A stretch of DNA of 64,000 nucleotides, from the NCBI RefSeq assembly GCF_916618955.1, contig NZ_OU745390.1:930001-994000 (forward strand), written 5' to 3'. The translations under genes were made by a program, and so were the position numbers. The notes beneath the pieces were generated by a model that was given only the letters and a program-made list of their open reading frames with translations, was not told the DNA's origin and made no database searches. The DNA is from Pseudomonas sp. Marseille-Q3773 (GTDB lineage: Bacteria; Pseudomonadota; Gammaproteobacteria; Pseudomonadales; Pseudomonadaceae). Shown one piece after another: positions 47,808-58,506 of this stretch (position 1 is the stretch's first letter; the number at the start of each line of letters is the position of its first letter).

Positions 47808-49124
47808 TTACCAGGCCATCGGCCTGTCCCAGCCCTTCCAGAACAACCAGCGCCGCACTTCGCCATGGTCGCCGGTGCCAATCTGCCAGGCAGGCCGCCC
47901 GCCATCCAGCGCAATCAACGAAACGAATCCGGCATGGCTGGCTGCCACCAGTGTCCGCCCATCGGCACTGACATCCAGCGCACTGATGGTCGAGCCCAGG
48001 TAATGCTGCCAATGCTCCACGCCATCTTCGCCAAACGCCCGCAGGTAGCCATAGGCATCGCCGACGATGTATTCGCCATCGCGCGCCACGGCGGCATACA
48101 CCCGTGCACCATCCTGCACCTGGGGGGTACGAGGGTCCTGGCTGTAGTAGTCGGTATCCAGCCCCGGCAGGTCGGCCACCCTGACCGCCAGCGTGGCACC
48201 GCTGTAGAAATGGCAGGCGTTGAGTATCAACTGGTCGCCCGCGCGGTTGAACAGGGCGAAGTGCGGGTATTCGCTGGCAGGCCCGATTGCGGCCACGAGC
48301 CTGAGCTGGTCGTCCAGTACCAGGTGGCGGCTGCCCTGTTCACCGACCACGATCAAGCGGCCATCCGCCGATACCGCACCGTGTTCCATGCTCAGCCCCA
48401 GGCTGATGTCGTCCGGGTCGGTGCCCTCGGCCAGCTCATCGAGTATCCGTGCCTGTTGCGGCAGCAGCCGGGTCGCACCCTGGCAGGTGAGCAGGAAGAT
48501 ACCTTCGGCACTTACCAGCAGTACCTGCTGGCCATCCGGAAAGGGGATCAGTGCGGAGGGAGTGGGTGGCAACTCGAACGGCTCGAACGGGTAACCTGCC
48601 GGCAACCCTTCCAGCCCCGTCGGCCAGGCCAGGCGCTGCACCTGTGGGCCGCCCCAGCCATCGGTCACGCGCACGCCTTCGGCGTTGGCCAGGGCGAAGT
48701 AGCGACGTGCCGGGCAGCGGCCGAAATGTTCGACCCCGATTACCGGCGTTACCGCGTGGCTGTCGATACGCACTACCTGGCCTTTGTCACAGGGCATGCC
48801 GATGCGCGCCAGCAGGCTGCCGTCATCCAGCAGCAAGACGTTGCTGATGCCTTGGCTGTGGGCATCGAGCAACGGCACCAAGGGATGATGGGCAGGCGGC
48901 CAGGCAGCGCGGAAGGCCTGACGTTGGCGGTCATCGACGCCGGGGCGGTTGGCCGCCTGCAGGGCTGCCAGCCAGGCCTCCAGGAGGTGCTCGGTGGCTG
49001 CGGCCTGCGGTGCTTCGAGGTGGTCCCAGCCGTGCGCGCGGCCCTGCGCGACGTAGTCGTTGACGGCCTGGGCATAGGCGGTGACCGCCTGTTGCCACTG
49101 TTGCTGGGGAGTCTGCTTGTCCAT
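47808..49124 (-). CDS. Beta-propeller (WD40-like) protein of unknown function
   Basis: From the ATG at 49124 (MDKQTPQQQWQQAVTAYAQAV) the product is 438 residues. The first 100 residues are helical; from about residue 100 there are repeated blade-like units (VLLLDDGSLLARIG, GAVSADGRLIVVGEQGSRHLVL, STISALDVSADGRTLVAASHAGFVSLIALD). No signal peptide is evident, so a cytoplasmic beta-propeller is inferred. No catalytic residues are recognised. Its 3' end abuts the right edge of the T6SS island. Confidence 0.7.
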   Translation of the reverse strand: MDKQTPQQQWQQAVTAYAQAVNDYVAQGRAHGWDHLEAPQAAATEHLLEAWLAALQAANRPGVDDRQRQAFRAAWPPAHHPLVPLLDAHSQGISNVLLLDDGSLLARIGMPCDKGQVVRIDSHAVTPVIGVEHFGRCPARRYFALANAEGVRVTDGWGGPQVQRLAWPTGLEGLPAGYPFEPFELPPTPSALIPFPDGQQVLLVSAEGIFLLTCQGATRLLPQQARILDELAEGTDPDDISLGLSMEHGAVSADGRLIVVGEQGSRHLVLDDQLRLVAAIGPASEYPHFALFNRAGDQLILNACHFYSGATLAVRVADLPGLDTDYYSQDPRTPQVQDGARVYAAVARDGEYIVGDAYGYLRAFGEDGVEHWQHYLGSTISALDVSADGRTLVAASHAGFVSLIALDGGRPAWQIGTGDHGEVRRWLFWKGWDRPMAW

Positions 49125-49204
49125 GCGCGGGTCGGGCTCCAGGTTGCATACACGTTTCACACAAAGCGCGCATGGTACTCCTTCTGCCCGATGCGCGGTT
49201 GTGA

Positions 49205-50530
<1,326 letters not shown>

Positions 50531-50591
50531 CCTGACCCTGGCACGCGTATCCTGCAGCTACCTGCAGACCTGGGAGCGGGGTGCAGACCGC

Positions 50592-51176
50592 TCAGGCCAG
50601 CACGGCAGCCCAGGCAGACACCAGCAGCGCCACGGCCAGCACCTGGTTGAACAGCCGCCACCGCTGCGGCGCCTGCAGCCAACGCGCGCTGCCCGCACCC
50701 AGCAGCGCCCAGGCCGCCATGCACGGCAGGGCAACCAGCAGGAACACCAGCGCCAGTTGCCACATCGGCAACGACGGCGCGGTAAACACTCCGACCACTG
50801 CCACGGCCATCAGCCACACCTTGGGGTTCACCAACTGCAACGCAGCCGCGCTGAGCGCGCTGAAACCTTGCGCCGTGGCTGTCTGCGGCGGGGTGCCGGC
50901 ACTGCGCAGCATCTTCCACGCCAGCCAGCTCAACCACAGCACCCCGGCCCAGCTCATCAACTGCTGGGCCAGAGGGTGGCGCAGCAGCAGCTCACCCAAC
51001 CCCAGGCCCACCACCAGCACGATCGCCGCTGCTGCGCCACAGGCCGCCGCGATCGGTGCCAGGCTCGCGCGCAGGCCAACGCGGGCGCCGTGGGCCAGGA
51101 TCAACAGGTTGGTGGGCCCGGGGCTGATGCTGGACACCAGGGCAAACAGGATGAAGGGCAACAACGGTTGCGACAT
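50592..51176 (-). CDS. LysE/RhtB-family amino-acid exporter
   Basis: From the ATG at 51176 the product is 194 residues with five to six hydrophobic helices. The family hallmark SSISPGPTNLLILAHGARVGLRASL sits at about residues 14-38, with LQLVNPKVWLMAVAVVG later. The family exports amino acids or derivatives. It is 50 bp downstream of an AraC-type regulator on the same strand, which probably controls it. Confidence 0.88.
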   Translation of the reverse strand: MSQPLLPFILFALVSSISPGPTNLLILAHGARVGLRASLAPIAAACGAAAAIVLVVGLGLGELLLRHPLAQQLMSWAGVLWLSWLAWKMLRSAGTPPQTATAQGFSALSAAALQLVNPKVWLMAVAVVGVFTAPSLPMWQLALVFLLVALPCMAAWALLGAGSARWLQAPQRWRLFNQVLAVALLVSAWAAVLA

Positions 51177-51226
51177 GATCAACGGCTCCGGATGAACGAA
51201 GCACCATGCTCGCTGCCCGCTGCCGT

Positions 51227-52057
51227 TCAGTCTGGAAGATTTGAGCAGCGCTTGCGGTAGTCGGCTGGGGTCAACTGGTAGGCGCGACGGAACCAGCGCC
51301 CCAGGTGGCTCTGGTCGGCAAAGCCCAGGGCCATGGCCACTTCGCTGGGTGTCTGGCCCTGGGCCAGCAGGCGCCGGGCGCGGGCCAGGCGCAGCTGGAT
51401 CAGGTAGGCGTGCGGCGCCAGGCCGTACGCGGCTTTGAACGCGCGGGTCAGGCGGAAGCGGTCGATGCCACAGGCCTGGGCCAGGTCTTCCAGGCCAATG
51501 TCGCTCGCCAGGTTGGCGTGCAGAAAATCGCGCGCACGCTGCGCGGTCAGCGGCAGGCGCGGATCGGGGTTGAGGCGTCGGCGCCAGTGCAGGTGGCGGG
51601 TCAGGCAGGCCAGCAGGTCGTCCATGGCCGTCTGGCGCACGATGCGCCAGTCCTGCCCGTGCACGGCGCGGAAGGCGAGGGCGGTGGCCCGCGCCAGGCA
51701 TTCATCGTGGCACAGGGTATCGGCAAAGCTGGGCAGGCTGTCGCCTGGTACGTGCTCGAACAGCGCCCGCAGTTGCTGGTCCAGCCAGGCGGGCTGCAGA
51801 TACAGCGTCGAATAGGTGAAGCCTTCCGCTGTCGGTGCCAGGCCATCATGGATGTCACCGGGTTCGAGCAGAAACACCTGCCCCGGTGTGCTGCGGTGGC
51901 GTACCCGGCGGCAGTTGAACTGCTGCACACCCTGTTCGGTCACGCCGACCAGAAAGCTGTCGTGCCAGTGCGGATCGTAGGCATGCCCGACGAAATGTGC
52001 GCGGACCGACTCGATGCCGGTGTCGGCGTCCTGTTTGAGTTCGATCCAGTTGCTCAT
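51227..52057 (-). CDS. AraC-family regulator with cupin-like sensor domain
   Basis: A 276-residue regulator. The N-terminal half has the AraC-binding cupin pattern (HAYDPHWHDSFLVGVTEQGVQQFNCR, QVFLLEPGDIHDG). The C-terminal DNA-binding domain (about 170-270) contains DIGLEDLAQACGIDRFRLTRAFKAAYG and PSEVAMALGFADQSHLGRWFRRAYQLTP. It precedes a LysE-type exporter on the same strand, so it probably senses the exported amino acid or analogue. Confidence 0.9.
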   Translation of the reverse strand: MSNWIELKQDADTGIESVRAHFVGHAYDPHWHDSFLVGVTEQGVQQFNCRRVRHRSTPGQVFLLEPGDIHDGLAPTAEGFTYSTLYLQPAWLDQQLRALFEHVPGDSLPSFADTLCHDECLARATALAFRAVHGQDWRIVRQTAMDDLLACLTRHLHWRRRLNPDPRLPLTAQRARDFLHANLASDIGLEDLAQACGIDRFRLTRAFKAAYGLAPHAYLIQLRLARARRLLAQGQTPSEVAMALGFADQSHLGRWFRRAYQLTPADYRKRCSNLPD

Positions 52058-52104
52058 GGAGGCGTGCCGTAACGGAAACCCCTACCTTAGCGCAACGGCC
52101 CGGC

Positions 52105-53013
52105 TCAGTCTGGAACGATTGTGCAGCCGTTGCGCAGGGCCTCGAAGCGTTCGCGCAGCCACAGGTGCAATTGCACGACCACGGGTGTGAGTTGCTTGCG
52201 GTGCGGGCACACCAGGGTGACCGGGGCGGCCTCGCCGAGGTGCTCCGGCAGGATGATTTCCAGTTCGCCGGCGACCACGTTGGCACTCACGTCCAGCCAC
52301 GACTTGTAGACGATACCTTCGCCTTGCAGGGCCAGGCGGCGAATCACGTCGGCATCGTCGCTGACCAGCGGCCCGCGCACCTGCACGGTACGGTTGCCCA
52401 CCCGCCATTTGTCGTAGACCCGGTTGTGCTGCATGTACAGCAGGCAGGCATGCTGCTGCAGGGCTTCAGGGGTGAGCGGGCGGCCATGGCGGGCCAGATA
52501 ATCGGGCGAGGCCACCAGCACCCGGCGGTTCCAGTCGGCCAGTGGCAGCGCAATGTAGTTGGCGTCCTGGTTGAGGCCGTAGCGGATGGCCACGTCCACC
52601 GGGTCGCGGTTGAGGTCGGCAATCTGGTCGGAGAGGAAGAAGCGCAGGTGCAATGACGGGTGCTCACGGCGAAAGGCGCTCAGCCACGGCAGCAGCATGT
52701 TGCGGCCCAGGTCCGAAGGTGCCGACACCTGCAACGTGCCACGCAGCACGGTGGAGCTGCCATGCAGGTCTTCACGGCCCTGGCGCAGGCTCTCCAGCAC
52801 ATTCACTGCGGTCGGCAGGTACAGCTCGCCTTCGGCAGTCAGGCGCAGGCTGCGGGTGGTGCGGGCAAACAGGCGCACATCGAGGTCACGCTCCAGGCGC
52901 TTGATCGCGGCAGCTACCTGGCCGGGCAACAAGTCGGCCTCGTGGGCGGCGGCGGTGAAACTGCCCAGTACGCTGCTGCGGACGAACAGTTCGAGGTCGG
53001 CGATGCGCAGCAT
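52105..53013 (-). CDS. LysR-family transcriptional regulator
   Basis: From the ATG at 53013 (GGAG five bases upstream; a GTG two codons earlier is possible) the product is 302 residues. The N-terminal winged helix reads LELFVRSSVLGSFTAAAHEADLLPGQVAAAIKRLERDLDVRLFART, followed by the periplasmic-binding-like effector domain. It is divergent from nfsB, about 100 bp apart, and may regulate it. The effector is unknown. Confidence 0.92.
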   Translation of the reverse strand: MLRIADLELFVRSSVLGSFTAAAHEADLLPGQVAAAIKRLERDLDVRLFARTTRSLRLTAEGELYLPTAVNVLESLRQGREDLHGSSTVLRGTLQVSAPSDLGRNMLLPWLSAFRREHPSLHLRFFLSDQIADLNRDPVDVAIRYGLNQDANYIALPLADWNRRVLVASPDYLARHGRPLTPEALQQHACLLYMQHNRVYDKWRVGNRTVQVRGPLVSDDADVIRRLALQGEGIVYKSWLDVSANVVAGELEIILPEHLGEAAPVTLVCPHRKQLTPVVVQLHLWLRERFEALRNGCTIVPD

Positions 53014-53117
53014 TTTCACTCCAGGCGTTAAAGTGTTGTTGCATTGTGCCGGTTTTTCTTTTTTGCAGGGAAGATAGGATGGCCCGCAAATCCCTCGTTG
53101 ATTCCAGGAGTTGTTGC

Positions 53118-53771
53118 ATGGATACCGTCTCGCTGGCCAAGCGCCGCTACACCACCAAAGCCTATGACGCCTCGCGTCGCATTCCCCAGGCCACTGTCGA
53201 CGCCTTGCTCGAGCAACTGCGCCACAGCCCGTCTTCGGTCAACTCGCAGCCGTGGCATTTCATCGTCGCCGACAGTGCTGAAGGCAAGGCGCGCCTGGCC
53301 AAGAGCACTGCCGAACGCTTTGCCTACAACTCGCCGAAGATCCTCGATGCGTCACACGTGATTGTGTTCTGCACGCGCACCGAGATGAGCGAGGCCCACC
53401 TGAACGCAGTGCTCGAGCAGGAGGCAGCGGATGGGCGTTTCCGCGATGAGCAGGCGCGTGCCGCGCAGAACCAGAGCCGTCGGCACTACGTCGACCTGCA
53501 CCGTTTTGACCAGAAAGATTTGCAGCACTGGATGGAAAAGCAGACCTACCTGGCCTTCGGTACGGCCATGCTGGGGGCTGCGGCCCATGGCCTGGACGCG
53601 ACACCGATCGAGGGCTTCGACAGCAAGATCCTCGATGCCGAGCTGGGCCTGCGCGAGCGTGGCTTCACCAGCGTGGTGCTCCTCAGCCTGGGGTATCGCA
53701 GCGAGACGGATTTCAATGCCGGGCTGAACAAGTCGCGCTTGCCGGCTTCGCAGGTGTTCACCTTCCTGTGA
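53118..53771 (+). CDS. nfsB: Oxygen-insensitive nitroreductase NfsB (dihydropteridine reductase type)
   Basis: A 217-residue FMN enzyme, exactly the length of E. coli NfsB. Conserved blocks are RRYTTKAYDASRRIP (FMN phosphate), SPSSVNSQPWHFIVA, and AAAHGLDATPIEGFDSKILDAE with the FMN-binding GF motif. It reduces nitroaromatics, quinones and flavins with NAD(P)H. The ATG follows GGAG. A divergent LysR gene may control it. Confidence 0.94.
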   Translation: MDTVSLAKRRYTTKAYDASRRIPQATVDALLEQLRHSPSSVNSQPWHFIVADSAEGKARLAKSTAERFAYNSPKILDASHVIVFCTRTEMSEAHLNAVLEQEAADGRFRDEQARAAQNQSRRHYVDLHRFDQKDLQHWMEKQTYLAFGTAMLGAAAHGLDATPIEGFDSKILDAELGLRERGFTSVVLLSLGYRSETDFNAGLNKSRLPASQVFTFL

Positions 53772-53776
53772 CATGG

Positions 53777-53804
53777 CCGGGGGGGGCGCTCAGCGGCCCC
53801 CTGC
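53777..53804 (+). terminator. Possible terminator after nfsB
   Basis: A G-rich/C-rich inverted repeat (GGGGGCGCT...GGCCCCC) followed by CATTTATC lies just past the nfsB stop. Pairing is imperfect and the T-run is short. Confidence 0.35.
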
Positions 53805-53848
53805 CATTTATCAAGCTCCCGCGCTCGACCGCTCGGCAACCGGGTTGG

Positions 53849-53889
53849 CAAGTATTCGGCAAATACCGCATACTTGTCGGCAAATGCCG
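53849..53889 (+). promoter_or_regulatory. Operator of the Xre-RES toxin-antitoxin operon
   Basis: CAAGTAT at 53849-53855 mirrors ATACTTG at 53870-53876. In addition TCGGCAAATACCG at 53856 and TCGGCAAATGCCG at 53877 form direct repeats exactly 21 bp apart, two helical turns. The block lies 15 bp before the antitoxin start, typical for autoregulation by an Xre antitoxin. Confidence 0.6.
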
Positions 53890-53903
53890 GAAAGGAGCTT
53901 GCC

Positions 53904-54353
53904 ATGCTTGCCGAAGTGCTTCGCGACAACGGTTACCACGAGTACCGGGCGCGCCTGCATGCGCTGCTGGAAATCCCCGAGCTTGCCAGTGATTTTGAGA
54001 TCCACACCCGCATCACCCATGGGTTTGCCGCCACCTGGCTGGTAAAGCTGACCGAGCTCGGGGTATTCACGCCAGTGGAGCGTGACCAGATCATTCCCCT
54101 GCGCACCCTGAAGTCGCGCATCGAACGTGACCAGCCACTGACCGTCGAGGAAAGTGACCGGCTGTTCCGCTCGGCGCATATCACCGCCATGGCCGAAGCC
54201 GTGTTCGGCGACGCGGCCAAGGCCAAGCGCTGGCTGTCCAAGCCCAAGGAGCGCTTCGCGGGGCTGACGCCGATGCAGATGCTCACTACCCAGCAAGGTA
54301 CCACCCAGGTCGAAGAAATGCTGCTGCAGATCGCTGAAGGCTTTGGCTTGTGA
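53904..54353 (+). CDS. Xre/ParS-type antitoxin of a RES toxin (DUF2384)
   Basis: The ATG at 53904 has AAAGGAG upstream and gives 149 residues. The N-terminal helical DNA-binding part includes ITHGFAATWLVKLTELGVF; the C-terminal toxin-binding DUF2384 part reads AVFGDAAKAKRWLSKPKERFAGLTPMQML. It neutralises the RES toxin encoded by the overlapping next gene and probably represses the operon through the repeats upstream. The pair matches the Res-Xre type characterised in P. putida. Confidence 0.92.
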   Translation: MLAEVLRDNGYHEYRARLHALLEIPELASDFEIHTRITHGFAATWLVKLTELGVFTPVERDQIIPLRTLKSRIERDQPLTVEESDRLFRSAHITAMAEAVFGDAAKAKRWLSKPKERFAGLTPMQMLTTQQGTTQVEEMLLQIAEGFGL

Positions 54354-54787
54354 TCCTGTGGCGAATCAGCGCCTATGCCGACCTGAGCGGAACCGGCGGT
54401 TTGCGTGTCAGCGGCCGCTGGCACCAGGCCGGGCGGCCGGTGGTCTATGCTGCCACCAGCCCGGCCGGCGCCATGCTCGAGGTGCTGGTGCACCTGGAGA
54501 TCGACCCCGAGGATTTCCCCACCACCATGCGTTTGCTGCGCATCGAGTTGCCCGACACGGTTTCCCAGGCACAGCTGCCACCCTTGCAGCCTGGCTGGTC
54601 AACGCAGACCGAACTTACCCGTGGTTTGGGCAATCGCTTCCTTGATGACTGCTCGGCGTTGCTGCTGCCGGTGCCCAGCGCGATCATGCCCAGAACCACC
54701 AATTACCTGTTCAACCCGCGGCACCCGCAGGCGCACAGTGCCAGGCTCGAAGTCGAGGACTTCACCCCGGACAGCCGGCTGTTCTAG
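54350..54787 (+). CDS. RES-domain toxin (NAD+-degrading)
   Basis: A 145-residue toxin that starts with GTG overlapping the antitoxin stop as GTGA. RES-domain features are ILWRISAYADLSGTGGLRVSGRWHQAG, YAATSPAGAMLEVLVHLE with the catalytic glutamate, and a late HSARLEVEDF serine. RES toxins destroy NAD+ by phosphorolysis, with ADP-ribosyl-transferase-like residues Arg, Glu and Ser. The full domain length is present, so it is probably active. Confidence 0.92.
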   Translation: MILWRISAYADLSGTGGLRVSGRWHQAGRPVVYAATSPAGAMLEVLVHLEIDPEDFPTTMRLLRIELPDTVSQAQLPPLQPGWSTQTELTRGLGNRFLDDCSALLLPVPSAIMPRTTNYLFNPRHPQAHSARLEVEDFTPDSRLF

Positions 54788-54793
54788 GCGGGC

Positions 54794-55948
54794 TTACCAG
54801 AATGCCGCCGAAGCCGCTGCCAGCACCTTGGCAAATACTTTGATCGCGGTGTCCACTTCAGCCTCGGTGCTGAAGCGGCCGACGCTCAGGCGCACGCTGT
54901 TGCGTGCCCGGCGTTCGTCCAGTCCCATTGCCAGCAGCACATGCGAGGCCGCCTTGCTTGCCGAATTGCAGGCTGAGGTGGTCGACAATGCCAGTTCGCT
55001 GGCCAGTGCGGCACTGTTGAAAGCCGGGCTGTCGATGCACAGGTTCAGCGTATGCGGAATGCGCTGCCGGGGGCAGCCATTGAGGGTGACGCCAGGCAGC
55101 GCCAGCAGGCCTTCGCGCAGGCGCCCGGCCAATTGCTCGAGGCGGCGGTGCTCGCTGTCGCCGGGCTGGCCGGCCAAGGCAAAGGCGCTGCCCATGCCGA
55201 CGATCTGGTGGGTCGCCAGGGTACCGGATCGCAACCCCTGCTCATGCCCGCCGCCGTGCATCTGCGCGCACATCAGCGGGCGCGCGCGCGGCCCGACGTA
55301 GAGCGCACCGATCCCTTTGGGGCCATACACTTTGTGCGCCGAGAACGACATCAGGTCCACCGCCATCGCGCTCAGGTCGATGGCCAGTTTGCCCACCGCC
55401 TGCGCTGCATCCACGTGCAGCAGGGCACCGTGGGCGCGCACCTGTTCGCCAATCGTGGCAACGTCAGTGAGCGTACCCAGTTCATTGTTGACCGCCATCA
55501 GCGACACCAGGCGGGTGTCGGCGCGCAACGCCGCCTGCACGGCGGCAGGCTGGACCAGGCCGGCCGCATCTGCTGCCAGGCGGGTAACCGCCCAACCCTG
55601 GCGCTCCAGTTCGGCCGCGGTGTCGAGCACGGCCTTGTGTTCCAGCTGGCTGGTGATCAGGTGCCCGGGCTGGCCGAAGCCTTGGGCGATGCCCTTGAGC
55701 GCCAGGTTGTTGGACTCGGTCGCGCCTGAAGTCCAGACCAGAGCGTCAGCCTGCGCGCCGACGCGTTCGGCCACCTGCTGACGGGCCTGTTCCACAGCCT
55801 GGCGGGCGGCCAGGCCAAAGGCATGGCCGGTGGATGCCGGGTTGCCGAAGTTGGCCTGGCTGCCGAGGCAGGCGAGCATGGCTTCGATGACCCGGTCGTC
55901 GACCGGAGTAGTGGCGGCATAGTCGAAATAGAGCGGGGCGCTAGGCAT
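54794..55948 (-). CDS. Cysteine desulfurase (IscS/NifS family)
   Basis: The ATG at 55948 (MPSAPLYFDYAATTPVDDRV) gives 384 residues; a longer frame to 56194 adds a non-coding-like basic extension. PLP-binding features are intact: WTSGATESNNLALKG, HVDAAQAVGKL, and the Schiff-base lysine in SFSAHKVYGPKG (about 205). The sulfur-carrying cysteine is in STTSACNSASK (about 327). It removes sulfur from cysteine for Fe-S clusters or thio-modifications. It is convergent with the RES operon and not beside isc or suf genes. Confidence 0.92.
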   Translation of the reverse strand: MPSAPLYFDYAATTPVDDRVIEAMLACLGSQANFGNPASTGHAFGLAARQAVEQARQQVAERVGAQADALVWTSGATESNNLALKGIAQGFGQPGHLITSQLEHKAVLDTAAELERQGWAVTRLAADAAGLVQPAAVQAALRADTRLVSLMAVNNELGTLTDVATIGEQVRAHGALLHVDAAQAVGKLAIDLSAMAVDLMSFSAHKVYGPKGIGALYVGPRARPLMCAQMHGGGHEQGLRSGTLATHQIVGMGSAFALAGQPGDSEHRRLEQLAGRLREGLLALPGVTLNGCPRQRIPHTLNLCIDSPAFNSAALASELALSTTSACNSASKAASHVLLAMGLDERRARNSVRLSVGRFSTEAEVDTAIKVFAKVLAAASAAFW

Positions 55949-56145
55949 TGGGGCGGGTCCGTGTTGTTGCCGTGATCTCGGCGTTCGTCGGAGCAAGCGT
56001 ACCCGCCGCTTGGGTGATGGTTTTTGCTTCTTGCGCCGACATTTCCCGGATCGTTGAATGGATATTTCTACCTCCAGCAGGATTGGTAGAAAATTTTTCT
56101 CTCGACTACGTAGGTTTGACCCCAAAGCTATTGGCAGCAGCCCCT

Positions 56146-57072
56146 TCAGGCTGGCGCCAGAGCCTTTTCCTCCTCGGCCACGACGCGCTCGCACAACTCG
56201 GTGATCTGTTCGCGCATCCAGCGGTTGGCCGGGTCCTGGTCGGTGCTTTCATGCCAATACAGGTGGGTCTCCAGCGCCGGCACTTCCACCGGCAGTGGCT
56301 GGTAGCGCAACTGATGGCGGCGGGCGAAGCGCTCGGGAACGGTCATTGCCATGTCGGTCTGCTGCAGTACCTGCGAGGCCATCAGGTAATGCTGCGAACG
56401 CAAGGCAACCTTGCGTTGCACGCCCATCTTGCCCAGGGCCAGGTCGACATAGCCCAGGCCGTTGCGGCGGCTGGAGATATGGATATGGGTCATGCCCAGG
56501 TAGCTTTCGAGGTTCAGCTTGCTGTCTGCCAATGGATGGCCCTGGCGCAAGGCGCAGACATAGCGGTCCTGCATCAGTTTGATGTGGCGTACTTGCGGGT
56601 CGGTATTCAACGGCGCGTCGATGGCGAAGTCCAGGCGCCCGGCGGCCAGTTCCTTGGTAGTCTCGCGGCGCTTGCACAGGAAGCTTTCGATCAGCACCGC
56701 CGGGGCCAGGCGGCGCAGGCGCTGGAACAGCGGCGGCAGGATGACCGCCTCGGTCAGGTCGGTCATGCTGATGCGGAAGGTCTTGTTGGCCTGTTGCGGG
56801 TTGAAGATGCGGCTTTCCTGCACCGAAGTGCGCAGCAGCGCCAGGGCGTTGCGCACCGGGCCGATGATGTTCTGTGCCATGGGTGTGGGCACCATGCCTT
56901 GCGCGGTGCGCACGAACAGCGGGTCGTTGAAGGTTTCGCGCAGCCGTGAAAGGGCATTGGATACCGCCGGCTGGGTGATGCCGACAATCTGCCCGGCGCG
57001 GGTAAGGTTGGCTTCGGTGTAGATGGCATCGAACACAATGAACAGGTTGAGGTCGACCTTGCTGAGGTTCAT
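56146..57072 (-). CDS. LysR-family transcriptional regulator
   Basis: A 308-residue regulator. The N-terminal winged helix is VDLNLFIVFDAIYTEANLTRAGQIVGITQPAVSNALSRLRETFNDPLFVRT, typical of the NodD/LeuO-like branch of LysR proteins. The effector domain follows (about 95-300). It is divergent from an acyl-CoA dehydrogenase across a 140-bp region with a LysR-type palindrome, so it probably regulates that gene. Confidence 0.92.
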   Translation of the reverse strand: MNLSKVDLNLFIVFDAIYTEANLTRAGQIVGITQPAVSNALSRLRETFNDPLFVRTAQGMVPTPMAQNIIGPVRNALALLRTSVQESRIFNPQQANKTFRISMTDLTEAVILPPLFQRLRRLAPAVLIESFLCKRRETTKELAAGRLDFAIDAPLNTDPQVRHIKLMQDRYVCALRQGHPLADSKLNLESYLGMTHIHISSRRNGLGYVDLALGKMGVQRKVALRSQHYLMASQVLQQTDMAMTVPERFARRHQLRYQPLPVEVPALETHLYWHESTDQDPANRWMREQITELCERVVAEEEKALAPA

Positions 57073-57092
57073 GGGCGCCGCTCTTTGTTGGA

Positions 57093-57121
57093 ATTATCGA
57101 CCGATCATATATCGGTTATGA
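57093..57121. promoter_or_regulatory. LysR-type palindromic operator
   Basis: ACCGAT at 57100-57105 mirrors ATCGGT at 57111-57116, flanked by further partial symmetry (ATTATCG on the left, TTATGAAT on the right). It lies 20-50 bp upstream of the LysR start and about 95 bp before the dehydrogenase gene. Confidence 0.5.
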
Positions 57122-57212
57122 ATGTTTATACACGCGGAAAATAGACTAGGTGGATGGTGGCTTGCTGCTCTAGGCTCTGCCCCATGTACTTCGAACCGTG
57201 AAGGTAGCCCCG

Positions 57213-58442
57213 ATGGATTTCGCCTATTCGCCCAAGGTCCAGGCACTGCGTGAGCGTGTCAGCGCGTTCATGGACGCCCATGTCTACCCCGCCGAGGCGG
57301 TGTTCGAGCGGCAGGTCGCCGAGGGCGACCGCTGGCAGCCCACTGCAATCATGGAGGAACTCAAGGCCAAGGCCCGCGCCGAGGGCCTGTGGAACCTGTT
57401 TCTGCCTGAATCGGAATACGGCGCCGGGCTGAGCAACCTGGAGTATGCCCCGCTGGCAGAGATCATGGGCCGCTCGTTGCTCGGGCCAGAGCCGTTCAAC
57501 TGTTCGGCTCCGGATACCGGCAACATGGAAGTGCTGGTGCGTTATGGCAGTGAAGCGCAGAAGCGCCAGTGGCTGGAGCCGCTGCTGCGCGGCGAGATCC
57601 GCTCGGCATTCGCCATGACCGAACCGGACGTGGCGTCCTCGGACGCCACCAACATGGCGGCCACGGCGGTGCGTGACGGTGACGAATGGGTGATCAATGG
57701 CCGCAAGTGGTGGACCTCGGGTGCCTGCGATCCGCGCTGCAAGGTGATGATCTTCATGGGCCTGTCCGACCCGCAGGGGCCACGTCACCAGCAGCATTCG
57801 ATGGTGCTGGTGCCGACTGATGCGCCCGGGGTGAAGATCGTCCGGCCGTTGCCGGTGTTCGGCTACGACGACGCGCCCCACGGCCATGCCGAAGTGCTCT
57901 TCGAAAACGTGCGGGTGCCGTACGAGAACGTCATCCTCGGCGAAGGCCGCGGCTTCGAGATCGCCCAGGGGCGTCTTGGCCCGGGCCGGATCCACCATTG
58001 CATGCGTTCGATCGGCATGGCCGAGCGCGCACTGGAGCTGATGTGCAAACGCTCGGTGGAGCGCACCGCCTTCGGCCAGCCATTGGCGCGACTGGGGGGC
58101 AACGTCGACAAGATTGCCGACTCGCGCATGGAAATCGACATGGCCCGGCTGCTGACGCTGAAAGCGGCGTACATGATGGACACGGTCGGCAACAAGGTGG
58201 CGCGCAGCGAGATTGCGCAGATCAAGGTGGTGGCGCCGAACGTAGCGTTGCAGGTGATCGACCGGGCGATCCAGATCCATGGTGGGGCAGGGGTGAGCGG
58301 CGACTTCCCGCTGGCCTACATGTATGCCATGCAACGTACCCTGCGCCTGGCCGACGGGCCGGACGAGGTGCACCGGGCGGCCATTGGCAAGTATGAGATC
58401 GGCAAGCATATGCCGGCGCGCAAGGGGCACGGCGAGCAGTGA
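57213..58442 (+). CDS. Acyl-CoA dehydrogenase (ACAD10/11-like bacterial type)
   Basis: The ATG at 57213 after AAGGT gives 409 residues. ACAD signatures are [19 protein letters not shown] (FAD/substrate region, about 135-153), a flavin-binding [16 protein letters not shown], and the C-terminal helices with [34 protein letters not shown]. It oxidises an acyl-CoA with FAD and passes electrons to ETF. The KxxxR C-terminal pattern resembles the ACAD10/11 group; the substrate is unknown. Confidence 0.93.
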   Translation: MDFAYSPKVQALRERVSAFMDAHVYPAEAVFERQVAEGDRWQPTAIMEELKAKARAEGLWNLFLPESEYGAGLSNLEYAPLAEIMGRSLLGPEPFNCSAPDTGNMEVLVRYGSEAQKRQWLEPLLRGEIRSAFAMTEPDVASSDATNMAATAVRDGDEWVINGRKWWTSGACDPRCKVMIFMGLSDPQGPRHQQHSMVLVPTDAPGVKIVRPLPVFGYDDAPHGHAEVLFENVRVPYENVILGEGRGFEIAQGRLGPGRIHHCMRSIGMAERALELMCKRSVERTAFGQPLARLGGNVDKIADSRMEIDMARLLTLKAAYMMDTVGNKVARSEIAQIKVVAPNVALQVIDRAIQIHGGAGVSGDFPLAYMYAMQRTLRLADGPDEVHRAAIGKYEIGKHMPARKGHGEQ

Positions 58443-58461
58443 TTCTGCCCGCCGGCGTCGA

Positions 58462-58496
58462 CCGCTTCGCGGCTACGCCTGCGCCCATCGAAGCGG
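58462..58496. terminator. Hairpin between convergent acyl-CoA dehydrogenase and lipoprotein genes
   Basis: CCGCTTCG at 58462-58469 pairs perfectly with CGAAGCGG at 58489-58496, 19-nt loop. It is located between the two convergent stops and could terminate either side; no T-run. Confidence 0.4.
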
Positions 58497-58506
58497 CTTA
58501 GCCAGG

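Noticed and set aside
54794..56194. Extended cysteine desulfurase with an 82-residue basic N-terminus
   Set aside because: The extension is low-complexity and basic, unlike any desulfurase; the family start MPSAPLYFDYAATTP is at 55948.
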